Part shown: positions 47,547 to 58,429 of the stretch, in pieces
Layout of the letters: each line of letters begins with the position of its first letter
Numbering within the stretch: the first letter of the stretch is position 1
Assembly (NCBI GenBank): GCA_023512835.1
Contig: CM042085.1
Coordinates: 33,328,312 to 33,392,311, forward strand
Length of the DNA: 64,000 nt
From: Taxillus chinensis
Lineage: Eukaryota; Streptophyta; Magnoliopsida; Santalales; Loranthaceae
Reading direction: 5' to 3'
Program-made: the position numbers and the translations under genes
Notes under the pieces: generated by a model
What the model was told of the DNA's origin: nothing
What the model saw: the letters and a program-made list of their open reading frames with translations, nothing else
Database searches by the model: none

Positions 47547-48159
47547 GTTACAGGTTCCGATTCACTTTGCTTCCTCACCGGTATATCTTGCCTGAAGTCT
47601 TGGATTTGAAGTGTTGTGGTACTTCGTCTCTCTTCGACTTCAAGATAGCAAAAGAATCACTTTCTCTCTTACCGCACTCTGTTTCTACAAACACAGTCTG
47701 TTGGTCATCCAGATATTCTTCTACGGATTATCTTTCATCCGGATGATAGTCGGTTCATTTCCTCTGAACTCTTAGAACTCTCAAATCACGATAAACAACG
47801 TCTTATTTTATATCGCGTGTTTTTGAGAAGGAATAATGATGGTCTATTTAAAATGCAAGTCTTGAGATAAGCAATTCTCCGGAAGAAGGCATACAACTGT
47901 CATAAATACTTGATTTTGTGGCCTCCACGTCATTTTTCTATTTGGAGGCGCTCAAGTATCAAGATTAATGACATCAGCTTCTCAGGCGGATCACCGTTTA
48001 TCTCGCTTAATCCCTAGATTCGCTGGCTACCACGGACTCAGTCTTATATATACTTGATTTTCACACGCAACGCGAGTTTACATTTCCAAATCCCTAAATT
48101 CTCGTCGCTCTTCCAATCTCCAAGACCTACCTTCCTTTTCCCTCTCACTCTCAATCGCA

Positions 48160-50114
48160 ATGGCACCCAAGACCTCTCTTTCTGGCGTTAATCCCGGCCA
48201 TCTGGTCGATTAGCCCATTGTCTCCAATCCTCCGGCATGGTTTCTGGACCTACGCCCACTCCTGGAAGCCTCCCACATTTTGAACCTGGTCTCATCCTTA
48301 TCGACAACATTTCTGAGTTCTACCGGCGGGTCCGATGCACCACCGATTCCATCCTTTCCAACGACCAGGGTGAATCCATAGTCATCACCCCCAACATCCT
48401 CCGTGCCGCTCTCAATCTACCCCCCAGTGAACCTCAGCACCCGGACCCAGAATCGATGACAGCTTCCATGGGCTGTACATATAAGGGGAAGGAATACAAG
48501 GTGAAGTCCTTCCATGGGCTGCACATACAAGGGGAAGGAATACATATGGGATGACAGAATCGATGACAGCTACCAGTGTATGGCGACCATTCTAAGCCGG
48601 TGTCTACTGGCTCGCACAACCACTGGACTCCGTTCCGTACGACCTCCTCCTGGCCATGTACGGAGTCTTTGAGGGTCTCCCGATGGACTGGGAGACTTTC
48701 TTGTTCCGATTGTTGAAGAACGGTCCAAAGAACCAATCTTTCGATCGGATTCTCAGCATCGTCTTCAGGCATCTGCGTCCGTCCCATTTCAACAGACATG
48801 GCTCTATCCTTTTCCCCCAGGCTTTCTATCTCCGCCATCTTACGCCTGATGGGAACATGATGGCATGCCGGCCTTCTGCTGCTCTCCGCCTCCTTCTCGC
48901 CTCGGAACAACAGGGCAGTTCGGTTGGTGACCCAGCCAACAGCCATGCCCCTAAAGTCAGCTTTGCTCACCGGTCCTCATGGATTCGGTTCGTAGCTGCA
49001 CCCTCCATCTCTCGAGCCTCCCGGCACAGCATCCATGCCAACCCATCAGAGGTTGTGGGGCCCTCTCAGCCAAGTCCTCATCCGGCTGATTCTCCAATGC
49101 CTTCTCCCGCTGATGTCCCCACACCTGACTCACCCGTTGTTGATGCTGCAGTTGCTACGGCAATGGCAGATGTCCCTCCTTCTCCTCCGGAAGCTCCCTT
49201 ACCCCCACTTCCTCAACCTCGTGACTACCTCGACCATCTCCCCGCCGCAACCTTAACAGAACTATGGTTCCGGTTCAGCCTAGCTTGCACCACCTCCGTC
49301 CCTGACAACGACCTCCGAGTGTACTATGCTCGCCAGACCCAATCCCCGGAGGATATGATCATCTGGAACTTGGACCATGGCTTTCTAACACCAGCCTCCA
49401 ATCCGGACGTTCTCTTCGTTGTGACCTGCGGACCGGCCCATGACGCACGGCTTCCTTCTCCTGCTGAGGCCTGGCCTGCTTTTCCTGCTACTGACATCCC
49501 CGTTGTTGACCTCTCCGGTCAAAGCGGTTCCCCTGCTCCAGATGCCTCTACCACTCCGGATGCCCCATCTGCTACTGCTGCTGACGCTCCCTCCACTCCT
49601 GCTAACTCCTCTGCCCAGCGCACACCGCACCTATTCCTGCGGGGGAGCCCTCCAAAGCCCAGAGTTGGCGCTTGGATGTGCCTCGTTTGGCACGGTTCAC
49701 TCCGATGTTGTGCTCTCTGCTCAGCTGGACTACCACGCCCAAGCCCAAAGCGCCCAAATTTCCGCCATTGCCGCCAAGGTTGTTGCTTTAGGCTCCCAAC
49801 TCCTCTCCGCCCTGACCGACTCCTCAATTTCCATCGAGCAGAAGATGGATCTCGTTGCCTCGTCCGTCCATTCATTATATACATCTTTCGCGGACTTGGC
49901 GCACACGATGGCTCGTCCCCCTACTGCTCCTCAGCGATCTGCCACAACGGGGGAGAACATGTCATCTGATCCTCCTACACCTTCCTTAGCTCGTGCTGAG
50001 AAGCAGCCTGTATTTTCACTACATCCGCTTTCAGGAGTTACCATTCCCAAATGCGGCCGTTTCTCTCAGCCCAGCTCCTCCTTCCACCTTCCTCCCATCA
50101 TACGCGGATCGTGA
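48160..50114 (+). pseudogene. Envelope-like region of the Sirevirus-type element
   Basis: Starts at ATG 48160 (MAPKTSLSGVNPGHL) after a ct-rich leader, with an early TAG and phase changes. The first part (FEPGLILIDNISEFYRRVRC, VITPNILRAALNLPPSEPQ, then YGVFEGLPMDWETFLFRLLK near 48657) resembles plant transposon-associated domains found in Sirevirus envelope-like genes. The middle (about 49050-49630) is a Pro/Ala/Ser-rich stalk. After a shift near 49670, residues ISAIAAKVVALGSQLLSALT and IEQKMDLVASSVHSLYTSF form a probable coiled coil. No clear signal peptide or membrane span is seen. The role is unknown. Confidence 0.65.
48464..48545 (+). repeat. 46-bp tandem duplication in the envelope-like gene
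   Basis: ttccatgggctgyacatay followed by aaggggaaggaatac occurs at 48464 and again at 48510. The flanking agaatcgatgacagct also occurs on both sides (near 48450 and 48557), so the copying may have been in two steps. It disrupts the local frame. Confidence 0.8.
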
Positions 50115-50778
50115 TCCACTTGATGCGGATGGAAGTGCCTTTCTTGAAATAACTAAGTATGTCGCGTCCAATGCCGATCGAAGATGTCTATCTGACTTAT
50201 ACCCCTTCTCTCCTAAAGACATTCAGACTCTATGTTACAAGAAGGGCCTTTTCACCACATAAGACATAGAAAACTTCTCTTGAGTAGTTAAGATGGAGAT
50301 GGGGTTGTTTTCATCTTTATACAAGGACGGACACTTGTTTGATATCATGCCTTGTTGGTCTGAAGGTTACCTTCCAGAAGTAGCCTTCATCCGAACCTTC
50401 ATCGACGGAACTGCTGAGGACAGCAAACCCTGGAAAAATCTTTCAACTGTCCTCATTCCGTACCAGATTTTGATGTCGCACTTCATGCTGGTTGCTTTCA
50501 TGATTCACTCCAAGCAATTGATCCTGATTGATTCTCATCAGGTTGTGGGTAACAACATCAGAAAGAATCAATGGGAACCTCTGCGTCTCCAACTAACTGA
50601 AGCGGTAAAGCAATCCAGACTCTATGAAGAAATGGGCCTGACTCCCATGACTCCAAATGAAAAGCTGAAGGCGTCGGTCCGAAATAAGAAACAAGTGCCA
50701 CAACAGCCGGATGGAGATAGCTGCGGAGCCTTTGTCTGCTTCTTCATCAAATCGCTGATAAAGGTAGATAAAAGCTAG
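50115..50778 (+). pseudogene. Ulp1/C48 (SUMO-protease-like) cysteine protease domain in the Sirevirus-type element
   Basis: The open part 50293-50778 has 161 codons. Counting from its Met, catalytic-type residues are His63 (MSHFMLVAF), Asp80 (LILIDSH), Gln138 (VPQQPDG) and Cys144 (GDSCGAFVCFF). Order and spacing match the C48 family, which removes SUMO or similar proteins. The frame extends upstream through FSPKDIQTLCYKKGLFTT, resembling the N-terminal part of Ulp1 domains, with in-frame TAA 50260-50262 and TGA 50281-50283 between. The whole domain would span about 190 residues. It lies between the envelope-like coiled coil and the polypurine tract, so it belongs to the element. The aromatic residue after His is Phe instead of Trp. 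Activity is untested and the stops suggest this copy is dead. Confidence 0.7.
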
Positions 50779-51005
50779 AACAACAACCGCAATTATACAT
50801 TGGAGTAGACAATGGAGCTTAGAGAGAAGGCAACAACAATGATCTTCAAGTATAGTAAGCCCTATATACCTTAGTGGAAAATTTTTATAAAGGCTGAATT
50901 GTACTGTGTTGTTGTTTAATGAAAATGGAAGTTATTTCTATTTTGTATACTATCTTTGTGCTTCAGTTACCATATCAGATTATAAAGGGTTTTGGCATAT
51001 CCATA

Positions 51006-51017
51006 ATTGGGGGAGAT
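51006..51017 (+). other. Sirevirus-type polypurine tract
   Basis: attgggggagat directly precedes the LTR start TGTTGGATC. Confidence 0.85.
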
Positions 51018-51349
51018 TGTTGGATCAAGCCCAAAATTTGGATGATGCGAATAAAACTCTATGTAATTTGATCTGAGACTTTGGTTGTTTTATCTTAAAT
51101 TGTTACAGAAGATATGATCTTAATCTGGACTTATACATGTGAGAGCAAAGCTAAGGACAGGATATATAATCCTGATCCGAACAAGAGTGAGTGTCGTCAA
51201 ACACTTGGTAAATAACCAAGTCTCTACTTCATACGGAATAAGGATCATTCGTGCAGACTAATCACTTAAAGCTACGGACAAGGAATCTGCGCGTAACACC
51301 TTAAACAGACTAAGTCAAACAGTTGCGAAGTAAGAATCCTAGTCTACAA

Positions 51350-51780
51350 GTTGCACGAAGTAAGAGAAAGTCTTTGCGGAGTTAAAAAGCTAAGTCTTCC
51401 ACTCAAGCAGATTACGGAAACTAGACACAAAACAAGGATGCTAGTCTTTCATAGATGCGGAGTAAGGAAGTACTTGTGCGGAATTAGGACCCGAGTCCTT
51501 TGTTCGTACGAAGTAAGGAAACTAGATGCGGAGTAAGGAATCCGAACCAGTTACTCATGCGGAGTAAGGATGTGCTGATACAAAGTAAGCCATCCGATCC
51601 TTTCAACTCATATGGAGTAAGGAACTCATGCAGAGTAAGGAAGCGCTGATACAGAGTAAGCTCTCCGGACTTCTCGTTCATACGAAGTAAGGAAGCGCTA
51701 ATACGGAATAAGGATTCCAATACTAAACTAACACGGAGTAAGCAACCAATGATACAGAGTAAGGAACTTTACATCGGATT
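51350..51780. repeat. Subrepeats with cggagtaagga in the Sirevirus-type LTR
   Basis: At least ten degenerate copies of a core ryggagtaaggaa, many alternating with ctgatacagagtaag or tccgaacc-like spacers. The core matches the 30-bp units at 4981-5066 in the unrelated Ty3-type LTR. Confidence 0.8.
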
Positions 51781-52068
51781 AAGTAGACGCTGCTTCAACT
51801 TATCTCTTCGCATTCAAAGTCACCAGCTCGCTGTTTCCAATGTAAGACAAACTCATCGATAATCTAAAGCATCTTACACGTGGATCACATGGATATGTGG
51901 ACACAACTTTAACTGCACTTGGGTACTCACAAGACACTTATGTTTTACAAACCCAAGACCTTGAGCTCCACATCCGCAGCATTCAAGGCAGAGAGAATTC
52001 CGAGGAACAATCAATGCTGCACATAGTCCGGAAGAACAAGTTCCAAAATTGTCTCTCAAGGATGTTTC

Positions 52069-52079
52069 TATATATATAT
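52069..52079 (+). promoter_or_regulatory. TATA box of the Sirevirus-type LTR
   Basis: tatatatatat after gatgtttc, about 190 bp downstream of the cacgtg G-box. It is a likely U3/R border, not proven. Confidence 0.5.
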
Positions 52080-52426
52080 TGTAAGACTTGTACATTAAAG
52101 TGTAGGAATGAATTGATAACTCGTGAGTTTGAAATAAGTGTGTATGTACAAGAGCTCATTGAGATCATAGAGGGTAGTGTGTGAGTCTTTTGTAAACAGA
52201 GTATAAGAGAGTTGTAAGAGTAGATCGAAAAGCTTTACAAGCTTTAATCTGCTTCTATTTTGTTGTATTTATCAGTTGATAATAAAACAAAATACTTCAA
52301 CTGCTGGTTATCTTCCGCATTGATTACTTCGTTTAACCAGTTAAGTGTTGTGCCAAAGAGTAAGAAAAGAGTTTCGAGAAGAGCCTATTCACCCCCCTCT
52401 AGGCTCCTAGGGACCAATAATATATT

Positions 52427-54140
52427 TAATAAGTAATGATATCTCTACATTACATGAAGTGTTATACATTTAACAACATAATCATAGAAATTTCATTTTT
52501 TAAAACAAAAAAAAAAAAAAAAAAAATAATACTACCTTAGTAGGAATTGTGAATTAAATCAAAATATACTACGTCAAATTCCACTTAAATTAATCAAATT
52601 ACTATGACAGAACAATATTACCTTGTTCAATAGTACAATAAGATTGAAATTAGCGCTAAAAAAAAATTTAGGAACAAAATTGGACCTAAAGGCAGTTAAT
52701 CGTCATTGAAGAGCGACGTGTCCCACAAAAGGGTAGCCGACATCGACTGGTTAATGTGGTGACAACTGTTGCTACTCCCCCAATAGAGGAAAAGAAGAGG
52801 ACATGATGGTGGATTTTTTTTACATGGCGATATGATTTTTAGCCTAGGGTTAGCAAGCTATCATATTGGAAGGGAGTGCTGTGTAGGACAGAGGGTGCAA
52901 TAAAAAAATATTTTTATTATTTTATTTTATAAATTTTTAACTGATGTTTTGAATTTTTGAGATTTACAAATTAATTTAGCTTTCAAAAATATACGAGAAA
53001 TTTATTTTTAAACTCATGAGGTTATAACGAGCGACTCTAAATTGTTTTATTATAAAAAATAATATACTTTTTAAATTTTTCAAAAAAAAGTTTGAAAAAC
53101 AAATATATACAATATATATGTTAAAATTCTTTTGATGCAAGAATTAAGAAGATGAAGTTCATGACCTAATCCAAAATGTCATTTTAAATGTTGACGATCA
53201 ATTGATCACTATTAACAGTCCACATACATAACTTCTTTGTTTAACCTCTAATTTGAGCATGATCAAAACGTTACTCCTCAAATTTAATTTTCGATTACCT
53301 AAAAATGAATCTTTGGCATTTAAAAACCTTTTTAAAGAAGTCATTAAAATTATGCCCCTTATTGTCATGTCTCTTTATTTATCTATATAAAATGAGTCAT
53401 AAATAAAAATAATATAATGTGAAAAATAAATATGCATGTTTAATCTCGACAAAATAAAATCCAACACCGAGCCTCCTTATGCCCAAATTATGGGAAATTA
53501 TTTCATTCCATAATCATATATCTAATTACTTACCAACCAAAGAGTTCCTCGACTGATAACAGGAAAACATAAAACCTCAAGTGGACCCTAATTCATTCAT
53601 ACCATCATATCATATATTGCCATCTCATTACAATAAAAGGTCTTGCCAGGAGATTTTTTGATGGAATACTTTCCTTGCATCTTCCACACAAGAAAGAAGG
53701 GTGTTCTCACCGCATTTATTTGGTAGAACCCTCCGGGAACAACATTCTATGTATAGACATACCCTCAGAACCAGCATCTGTGCCGGGCACTGGCAGCCAG
53801 CATGCTCTGTGCCCTAAAATAGTATGCCATATCTATTTCTAAAATGCAGATCATCAAGCAAGCGCTGTGGTGAAGTCCATCATACCTACATGAAACACAG
53901 ATATGACATCAGTGCAAATCTGACACGTCTCATGACTCTTGTGTGATCTCTTTGATGCAGAATATCCATGAGTATAAGGGGCAGGCAAAGGGCAGGCAAA
54001 AGGGAGGGTTGGGCTTCGAAGTTTAAAGAAGTTGGCTATCAAGCACGTTACAGCAGATTGCACACTGTAGTTTACAATAATAAGACATACCAAATTGTAC
54101 AAGAAAAACACAAATCAGTGAAACTAACCATATGGGCGAA
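52427..54140. other. AT-rich intergenic DNA and 3' untranslated region of the minus-strand gene
   Basis: No recognisable coding region. There is a pure A-run near 52506-52527. The part next to 54141 (about 53640-54140) is less AT-rich and probably holds the 3' untranslated region of the minus-strand gene. A minus-strand frame at 53854-54111 was seen but has no family resemblance. Confidence 0.45.
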
Positions 54141-57100
54141 CTAATCTTGTGTTTCAGGATTTAAGTTGGACCCTTTTGACTGCACGCTGCCCATTGATAT
54201 CCTAAACAAGTAGAATGCCAGCATTGCACCACTGCACAGAAGGACTAGGTTACATCAAACAATTAAGCCTTTTAAATTGCATTAAAGAGCATGGGCTAAA
54301 AATAAATTTTCTAGTGTGGAGAACTTGAATGCGATTTCTTCAAACCATTCCAAGTGAGTCGAAATAGGCTATTTGAGAAATCTATTTTTTTAATTGAAAA
54401 AAATCATTAATTAATTGTCATATATTTTATATTTATAATTATATAATTTTCAAAATAAGTTTTGTTCGTAATATACGTCTCCTAATTATGTGTGTTTATA
54501 TATATATGTGTGTGCGCGCGCGCATGTAATTTCTTATCTCATGAATAATAAGAAAAGAAAATTTTCCTCTATTCTTTTCAACTTGGTATAAGAGTAAAAC
54601 ATATTTTTTTTTGCTTTAATCTAACCTCTGCCGATAAAAAAATCATAGGAATGGCAACAGGTCGGGTTGGACTTGAGTACTGTCCGACCCAAACCTGACC
54701 CGAAAAATTATAGCCTGCTTCGAACCGAGCTCATCCCCGTAGTTTGGATGCTTCAAGTCGAATCAGGACGGATCAGAACATAAAGTTTTACCTTAAATTT
54801 ATTTAAAAATACCATGTCGGAACGGGTCAAACGAGACTCGAGCCCGACCCGATATCCTGTCGGAGCAAGGCAAATCGGCCCGAGGCGGGGCAGGAAGGGG
54901 TAAAATTGCCACCCCTATCCATCGCCGCCCCCTCGCAAGAGCATTGTTGTTGGCTCTTCCTTTGTGTAAGTGAGTAGTGTTTTTTGTCGTATCCGACTTC
55001 TGCCGCTATTGCATCGTTGTTGCAACGTTGATATCTCCTTAAGGTGACTTGGATTTTTATAATTTACTGTGAAAGTTTCTAAACGTTTTTGGGCAGATGC
55101 CATCATTACTATCAAATCCCTTTAAGGGTATTATGTGTGCCCTAAGATTTTTTATGTTATATGCTTTGTTCATGTGCATCAATTCATCCAGATGAATTTG
55201 ACTCTCATGCTCTCAAATGTGTGTTTTTTTATTACTTTAATTCTCAAAAGGGCTATAAGTATTTTCATCTTCCTACGAGAAAAATTATGTGTTTATGAAT
55301 GTTCAATTTTGTGAGCAGGTATCTTATTTTTCTAGCGATATTTCTATTGTTCCTCTTCATAGAAAGATTCATAGTAAGGAAGAGAAACTATGGTTGAATG
55401 AAAAGGTGTAAATTTCAAGAGAAAAGAAAAATTCTACTATTATAGATAAAGGGGAGTCCTTAGCTAACTTCTTCCACTTCTAATCATGTAGTAGTTAATT
55501 AAGTAAAAATAAAAAAACTAGTTTGGGTGTTTGACAAATATTATGCAAGACATAATACTACTATCAAATCTAATCCTCCTCTCAATGATATTATCATGTT
55601 ATCAGATGATTCTTCTAGGATTGATTATATGGCATAAATCTCCACTAAGATACTTGATTCTTCTCCTATAGTTTCAAATTCAAATAATATCTTAGCTTCT
55701 AATCCTACAAGTGTAGACAATCTTACAAGTCGAAGGTATCCTCTTCGTGACCGTAAAGAACTTGATAAATTAAGTTTTTCAAAATCATCTTCTAATAGTA
55801 TTTATCGTATTTTGAATTTCATCTCCTATCATTGCCTTTCTAAATCTTACCATGCTTTTGCTCTTCAGTTATCTTCTGTGTCTATTCCTAGTCATTTTCA
55901 AAAAGCTCTTGAAGATCCCAAATGAAATTCTGCTATGGTAGAGGAAATGAAAGCCCTTTTGAAGAATTTCACTTGAAAACTGGTTGAGTTACTCCAGATA
56001 AGAAGACAATGAGATGCAAATAAATATTTACAATGAAGTATCAATTAGATGAGACAATTAAAAGATATAAGGCCAGATTAGTTATCAAAGGTTACATTCA
56101 AACGTATGAAATTGATTACCAAGAAACCTTTACTCTTGTTGCTAAGATGAGTACTGTTAGAGTTATTTTATCTCTTGCAGTTAACTTAGACGGGCCATTA
56201 CACCAATTTAATGTGAAGAATGTCTTCTTTCATGATGATTTGGTGAAAGAGGTGTATATAGATCCTTTCTCTTTTAAAATATTTCCTTTGCATTGAAATT
56301 TTTCTCTCAACAGAAGTATGTTCTAGACCTCCAAGCTAAAACTGGTAACTCAGCTTGTGCACCTGCTGATACTCTTATTGAAAGGAACCATGGACTAACT
56401 ATCTATCCTGATCAGGTTCCAACAAACAAAGAGAGATATTAGAAATTAGTTGAAAAATTGATCTATCTGACTCACACTAGACCTAATATTTAATATGCAG
56501 TTAGTAATGTAAACCAATTCATGCATAATCCGAGTGATCGGCATATGAGTGTTGTAAACCGTATTTTGGCTTATTTGAAATCTTTTTCAGGCAAAGGTAT
56601 TCTGTTTTCCAAGCATAAACACCTAGAAATTATGGAATACACGACTCTGACTTTGCTAGATCTAAAATTGAACAGATGATTTACTTCAGAATAAATAGAA
56701 TATATTTTTTTTAGTGCAGAAGCCGAATATTGTACTCTTCATTATACTACTCAAGAGCTCATATGGCTATGTATTCTTTTGCAAAAATTATAGCGCTCAA
56801 AAGCCAATAATGCTCTTTTGTGATAACACAGCTACCATTAAGATAGTTAATAATCCAATACAACACGATTGTACCAAGTACATTAAACTCAACAGGAATT
56901 ACATCAAGGATAATCTAAATTCTAATATAATGAAAGTTTTCTACATTAAGAAAACAAATCAATTGACTAATATGATGACTCATGCAATTACTAGTGCTTC
57001 TTTTTATACAACTTTGTCCAAGTTAGGCATATGTGATATTCTTGCGCTAACTTGAAGGAGACAATTAGAAAGAATCATTAATTAATTGTCATATATTTAT

Positions 57101-58208
57101 AATTATGTAGTTTCCTAAATAAGTTTCTTTCCAGATCTAGGTCTCCTAATTGTGTATATATATGTATGTATGTAATCCCTCATCTCTCGTGAATAACAAG
57201 AAAATAATTACTTCCTCTGTCCTTTTCATATATTTTCATCGTTTCTTACTTGTTTACAAACATTTATGCTTATACTCCCTAGACACACTCTTAGCTCACC
57301 CCATGTTTTGTGTGGCTATCCCAACAGGACCTTATACTCCCCACAGACACACTCTTAGCTCACACCATGCTTTGTGTGGTTATCCCAACAGGGCCTTATA
57401 ACACCTCCACCTCCAATCTATGAAAACTATTTTACCCAAGCTTTTCTCTTCTCATCAAGAACTGATGCTACCTCAACTACAAAATGCGACGCACTCAGCA
57501 TTAGCAGTGCATCAATCATTCTTGTTTAAAGGGCAATTCAAACATGCATCCATGTAGCGTGAAAGCTTTGGAAAGCGTCAACAGTCCTTCAATAAAAATA
57601 GACTACAGAGCACACCATATGCACTGCTCACTTCAGTCAACCCTTTCAGATGAGCAGGCAAGATCGTCTAGTATTACCTACGCCAGCCGCGACTAGCTTT
57701 TTTGTTCCTTTTTCGTGGTCACAAATGGAAATGTACAATAAACTACCAATGCATGGAGGAATTGGGATTGGAACTGTTGACCTTGCAATATGAGAGATTA
57801 GGCGATGGCCAACTGAACGAAAGTGAATCGGCAAACTCAATTATAACCAAAACAGAAACTACACTACTGAAGGTTTCTTAGCAATCTGCTTTTGTACAAC
57901 TGAAGTTGGAACATCACACGACACAACTTTCAGTTACCAGAATATATTAATAATAAACCTACTTGAGATAGACTAACATTCATTTTACCTGATTAAGGTT
58001 GTCAAAGAACTGAAAAATGATGGTCTCTGCAAGGAAAATATGAACCCAAAAAAAAAAATCAGAATTTTCATTGCCGCCTCTATTATTAAAGTACAAGAGA
58101 TATCATGAACTGGTAAAGACTTGGAAGGAAGCTCTAACCTGAGAAAGCAACCATATCTCTCTCAGAAATAATATACCAGCTATCACTGCAAAAAATGGCA
58201 TCGATATC
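54141..58208 (-). CDS. C-terminal exons of an unrecognised membrane protein
   Basis: Three minus-strand exons join in phase at GT-AG sites: 58139-58208 (70 nt), 57989-58026 (38 nt) and 54141-54231 (91 nt, stop TAG 54141-54143). The joined end reads ISMPFFAVIAGILFLREIWL, then RPSFFSSLTTLISGAMLAFY, then LFRISMGSVQSKGSNLNPE and a short polar tail. Two hydrophobic stretches suggest membrane spans. I do not recognise the family. The intron between the last two exons is 3.8 kb and holds a decayed copia element; the intron before 58208 runs at least 5.8 kb through LINE and gag-only insertions to the window edge. Exon calls rest on splice sites and frame agreement only. Confidence 0.5.
54393..54580 (+). 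repeat. 5' LTR of the decayed copia element
   Basis: About 188 bp, alignable with the 3' copy. It holds an expanded tatatgtgtgtgcgcgcgcg microsatellite. Confidence 0.65.
54645..54918. mobile_element. MITE-like element in the decayed copia
   Basis: The ends ataggaatggcaac and (reverse complement) ataggggtggcaat are inverted repeats matching at 11 of 14 positions. The interior is rich in gacccg/cgggtc stretches, like a common plant MITE whose ends read as ggcaat and attgcc. No target-site duplication could be confirmed. Confidence 0.5.
55140..55440 (+). pseudogene. pol: Copia integrase C-terminal remnant
   Basis: Around 55165-55330 the frames read CFVHVHQ, then SHALKCV-like and KGYKYFHLPTRKI-like pieces, equivalent to the copia segment before the pol linker. 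Several shifts are needed, so this is a decayed fragment. Confidence 0.55.
55920..56296 (+). pseudogene. pol: Copia reverse transcriptase remnant
   Basis: The stretch 56033-56296 reads IKRYKARLVIKGYIQTYEID, ETFTLVAKMSTVRVILSLAV and LHQFNVKNVFFHDDLVKEVY, the N-terminal half of a copia reverse transcriptase. The active-site half is missing, and a region resembling the thumb and RNase H starts near 56300. Confidence 0.8.
56297..57055 (+). pseudogene. pol: Copia RNase H remnant
   Basis: Broken pieces (for example YWKLVGKLIYLT-like near 56440) lead to an open stretch 56714-57055 with LFCDNTATIKIVNNPIQHD, TKYIKLNRNYIKDNL and a QLTNMMTHAI end, the copia RNase H C-terminus. Stops at 57053-57055, just before the 3' LTR. 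Confidence 0.8.
57063..57228 (+). repeat. 3' LTR of the decayed copia element
   Basis: About 166 bp following the purine tract gaaggagaca. Confidence 0.65.
57281..57405. repeat. 64-bp tandem duplication
   Basis: agacacactcttagctcac begins at 57281 and again at 57345, each followed by ccatgytttgtgtggytatc and ccaacagg. Two near-identical units lie just outside the copia 3' LTR. Confidence 0.85.
57406..57988. other. Rest of the large intron
   Basis: Nothing coding was recognised between the copia element and the exon at 57989. It is presumed intron of the minus-strand gene. Confidence 0.45.
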
Positions 58209-58429
58209 CTGATAAGTCTTCAAAATATAAGTAACTAAGGCACACAAAAAAAAAAGTAAATTAAAACCAGATTTTCAGATGTATTTTCTAGACCCAACTG
58301 CAGATTAAAAAAATGGTAAAATTGAATTCAAAGTGACCGATTGATCTTAATTTGCCTTTCCAGCCTCATTGACATTTGAAAACCAGACTAGATTATCTAA
58401 ATGGTTGGCTTAGAAATCTAGATACTAAA

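Larger units (their letters stand above)
34785..52426 (+). mobile_element. Sirevirus-type Ty1/copia element, 5' truncated, split by Tekay copy 2
   Basis: Outer pieces 34785-38402 and 47552-52426 form one + strand element: integrase C-terminus, linker, reverse transcriptase and RNase H (to 37271), non-coding DNA with purine-rich motifs, an envelope-like region (about 48160-50114), a Ulp1-like protease frame (to 50778), a polypurine tract and one 1.4-kb LTR. The RT/RNase H sequence ([20 protein letters not shown], then [20 protein letters not shown]) and the 3' envelope-like region are Sirevirus traits. The 5' LTR, gag, protease and integrase N-terminus are missing; the left edge is set only by where integrase similarity begins. 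Confidence 0.85.
51018..52426 (+). repeat. Sirevirus-type 3' LTR
   Basis: 1.4 kb from tgttggatcaagcc to a C-rich end (attcacccccctctaggctcctagggacca) typical of copia/Sirevirus LTRs. It contains a subrepeat array, a G-box (cacgtg, 51878-51883), a TATA box, and a polyadenylation-like aataaaa near 52280. No second LTR of this type was found in the window. Confidence 0.85.
54393..57228 (+). mobile_element. Decayed Ty1/copia element inside an intron
   Basis: Short, diverged LTRs (about 54393-54580 and 57063-57228) share attaattgtcatat, gtctcctaatt and the end ccttttca or tcttttca. A worn primer site (ttggtataagagt, from 54583) follows the first. The interior has remnants of integrase C-terminus, reverse transcriptase and RNase H in + order; gag, protease and much of integrase are missing. 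No target duplication is clear. It is antisense to the host gene. Confidence 0.75.

Noticed and set aside
53854..54111. Minus-strand frame next to the membrane-protein gene
   Set aside because: It overlaps the expected 3' untranslated region and has no recognisable family or splice support.
58139..58208. Alternative frame DIDAIFCSDSWYIISERDMV for the upstream minus exon
   Set aside because: It does not agree in phase with the last exon, whereas the chosen frame links all three exons and gives a consistent membrane protein.
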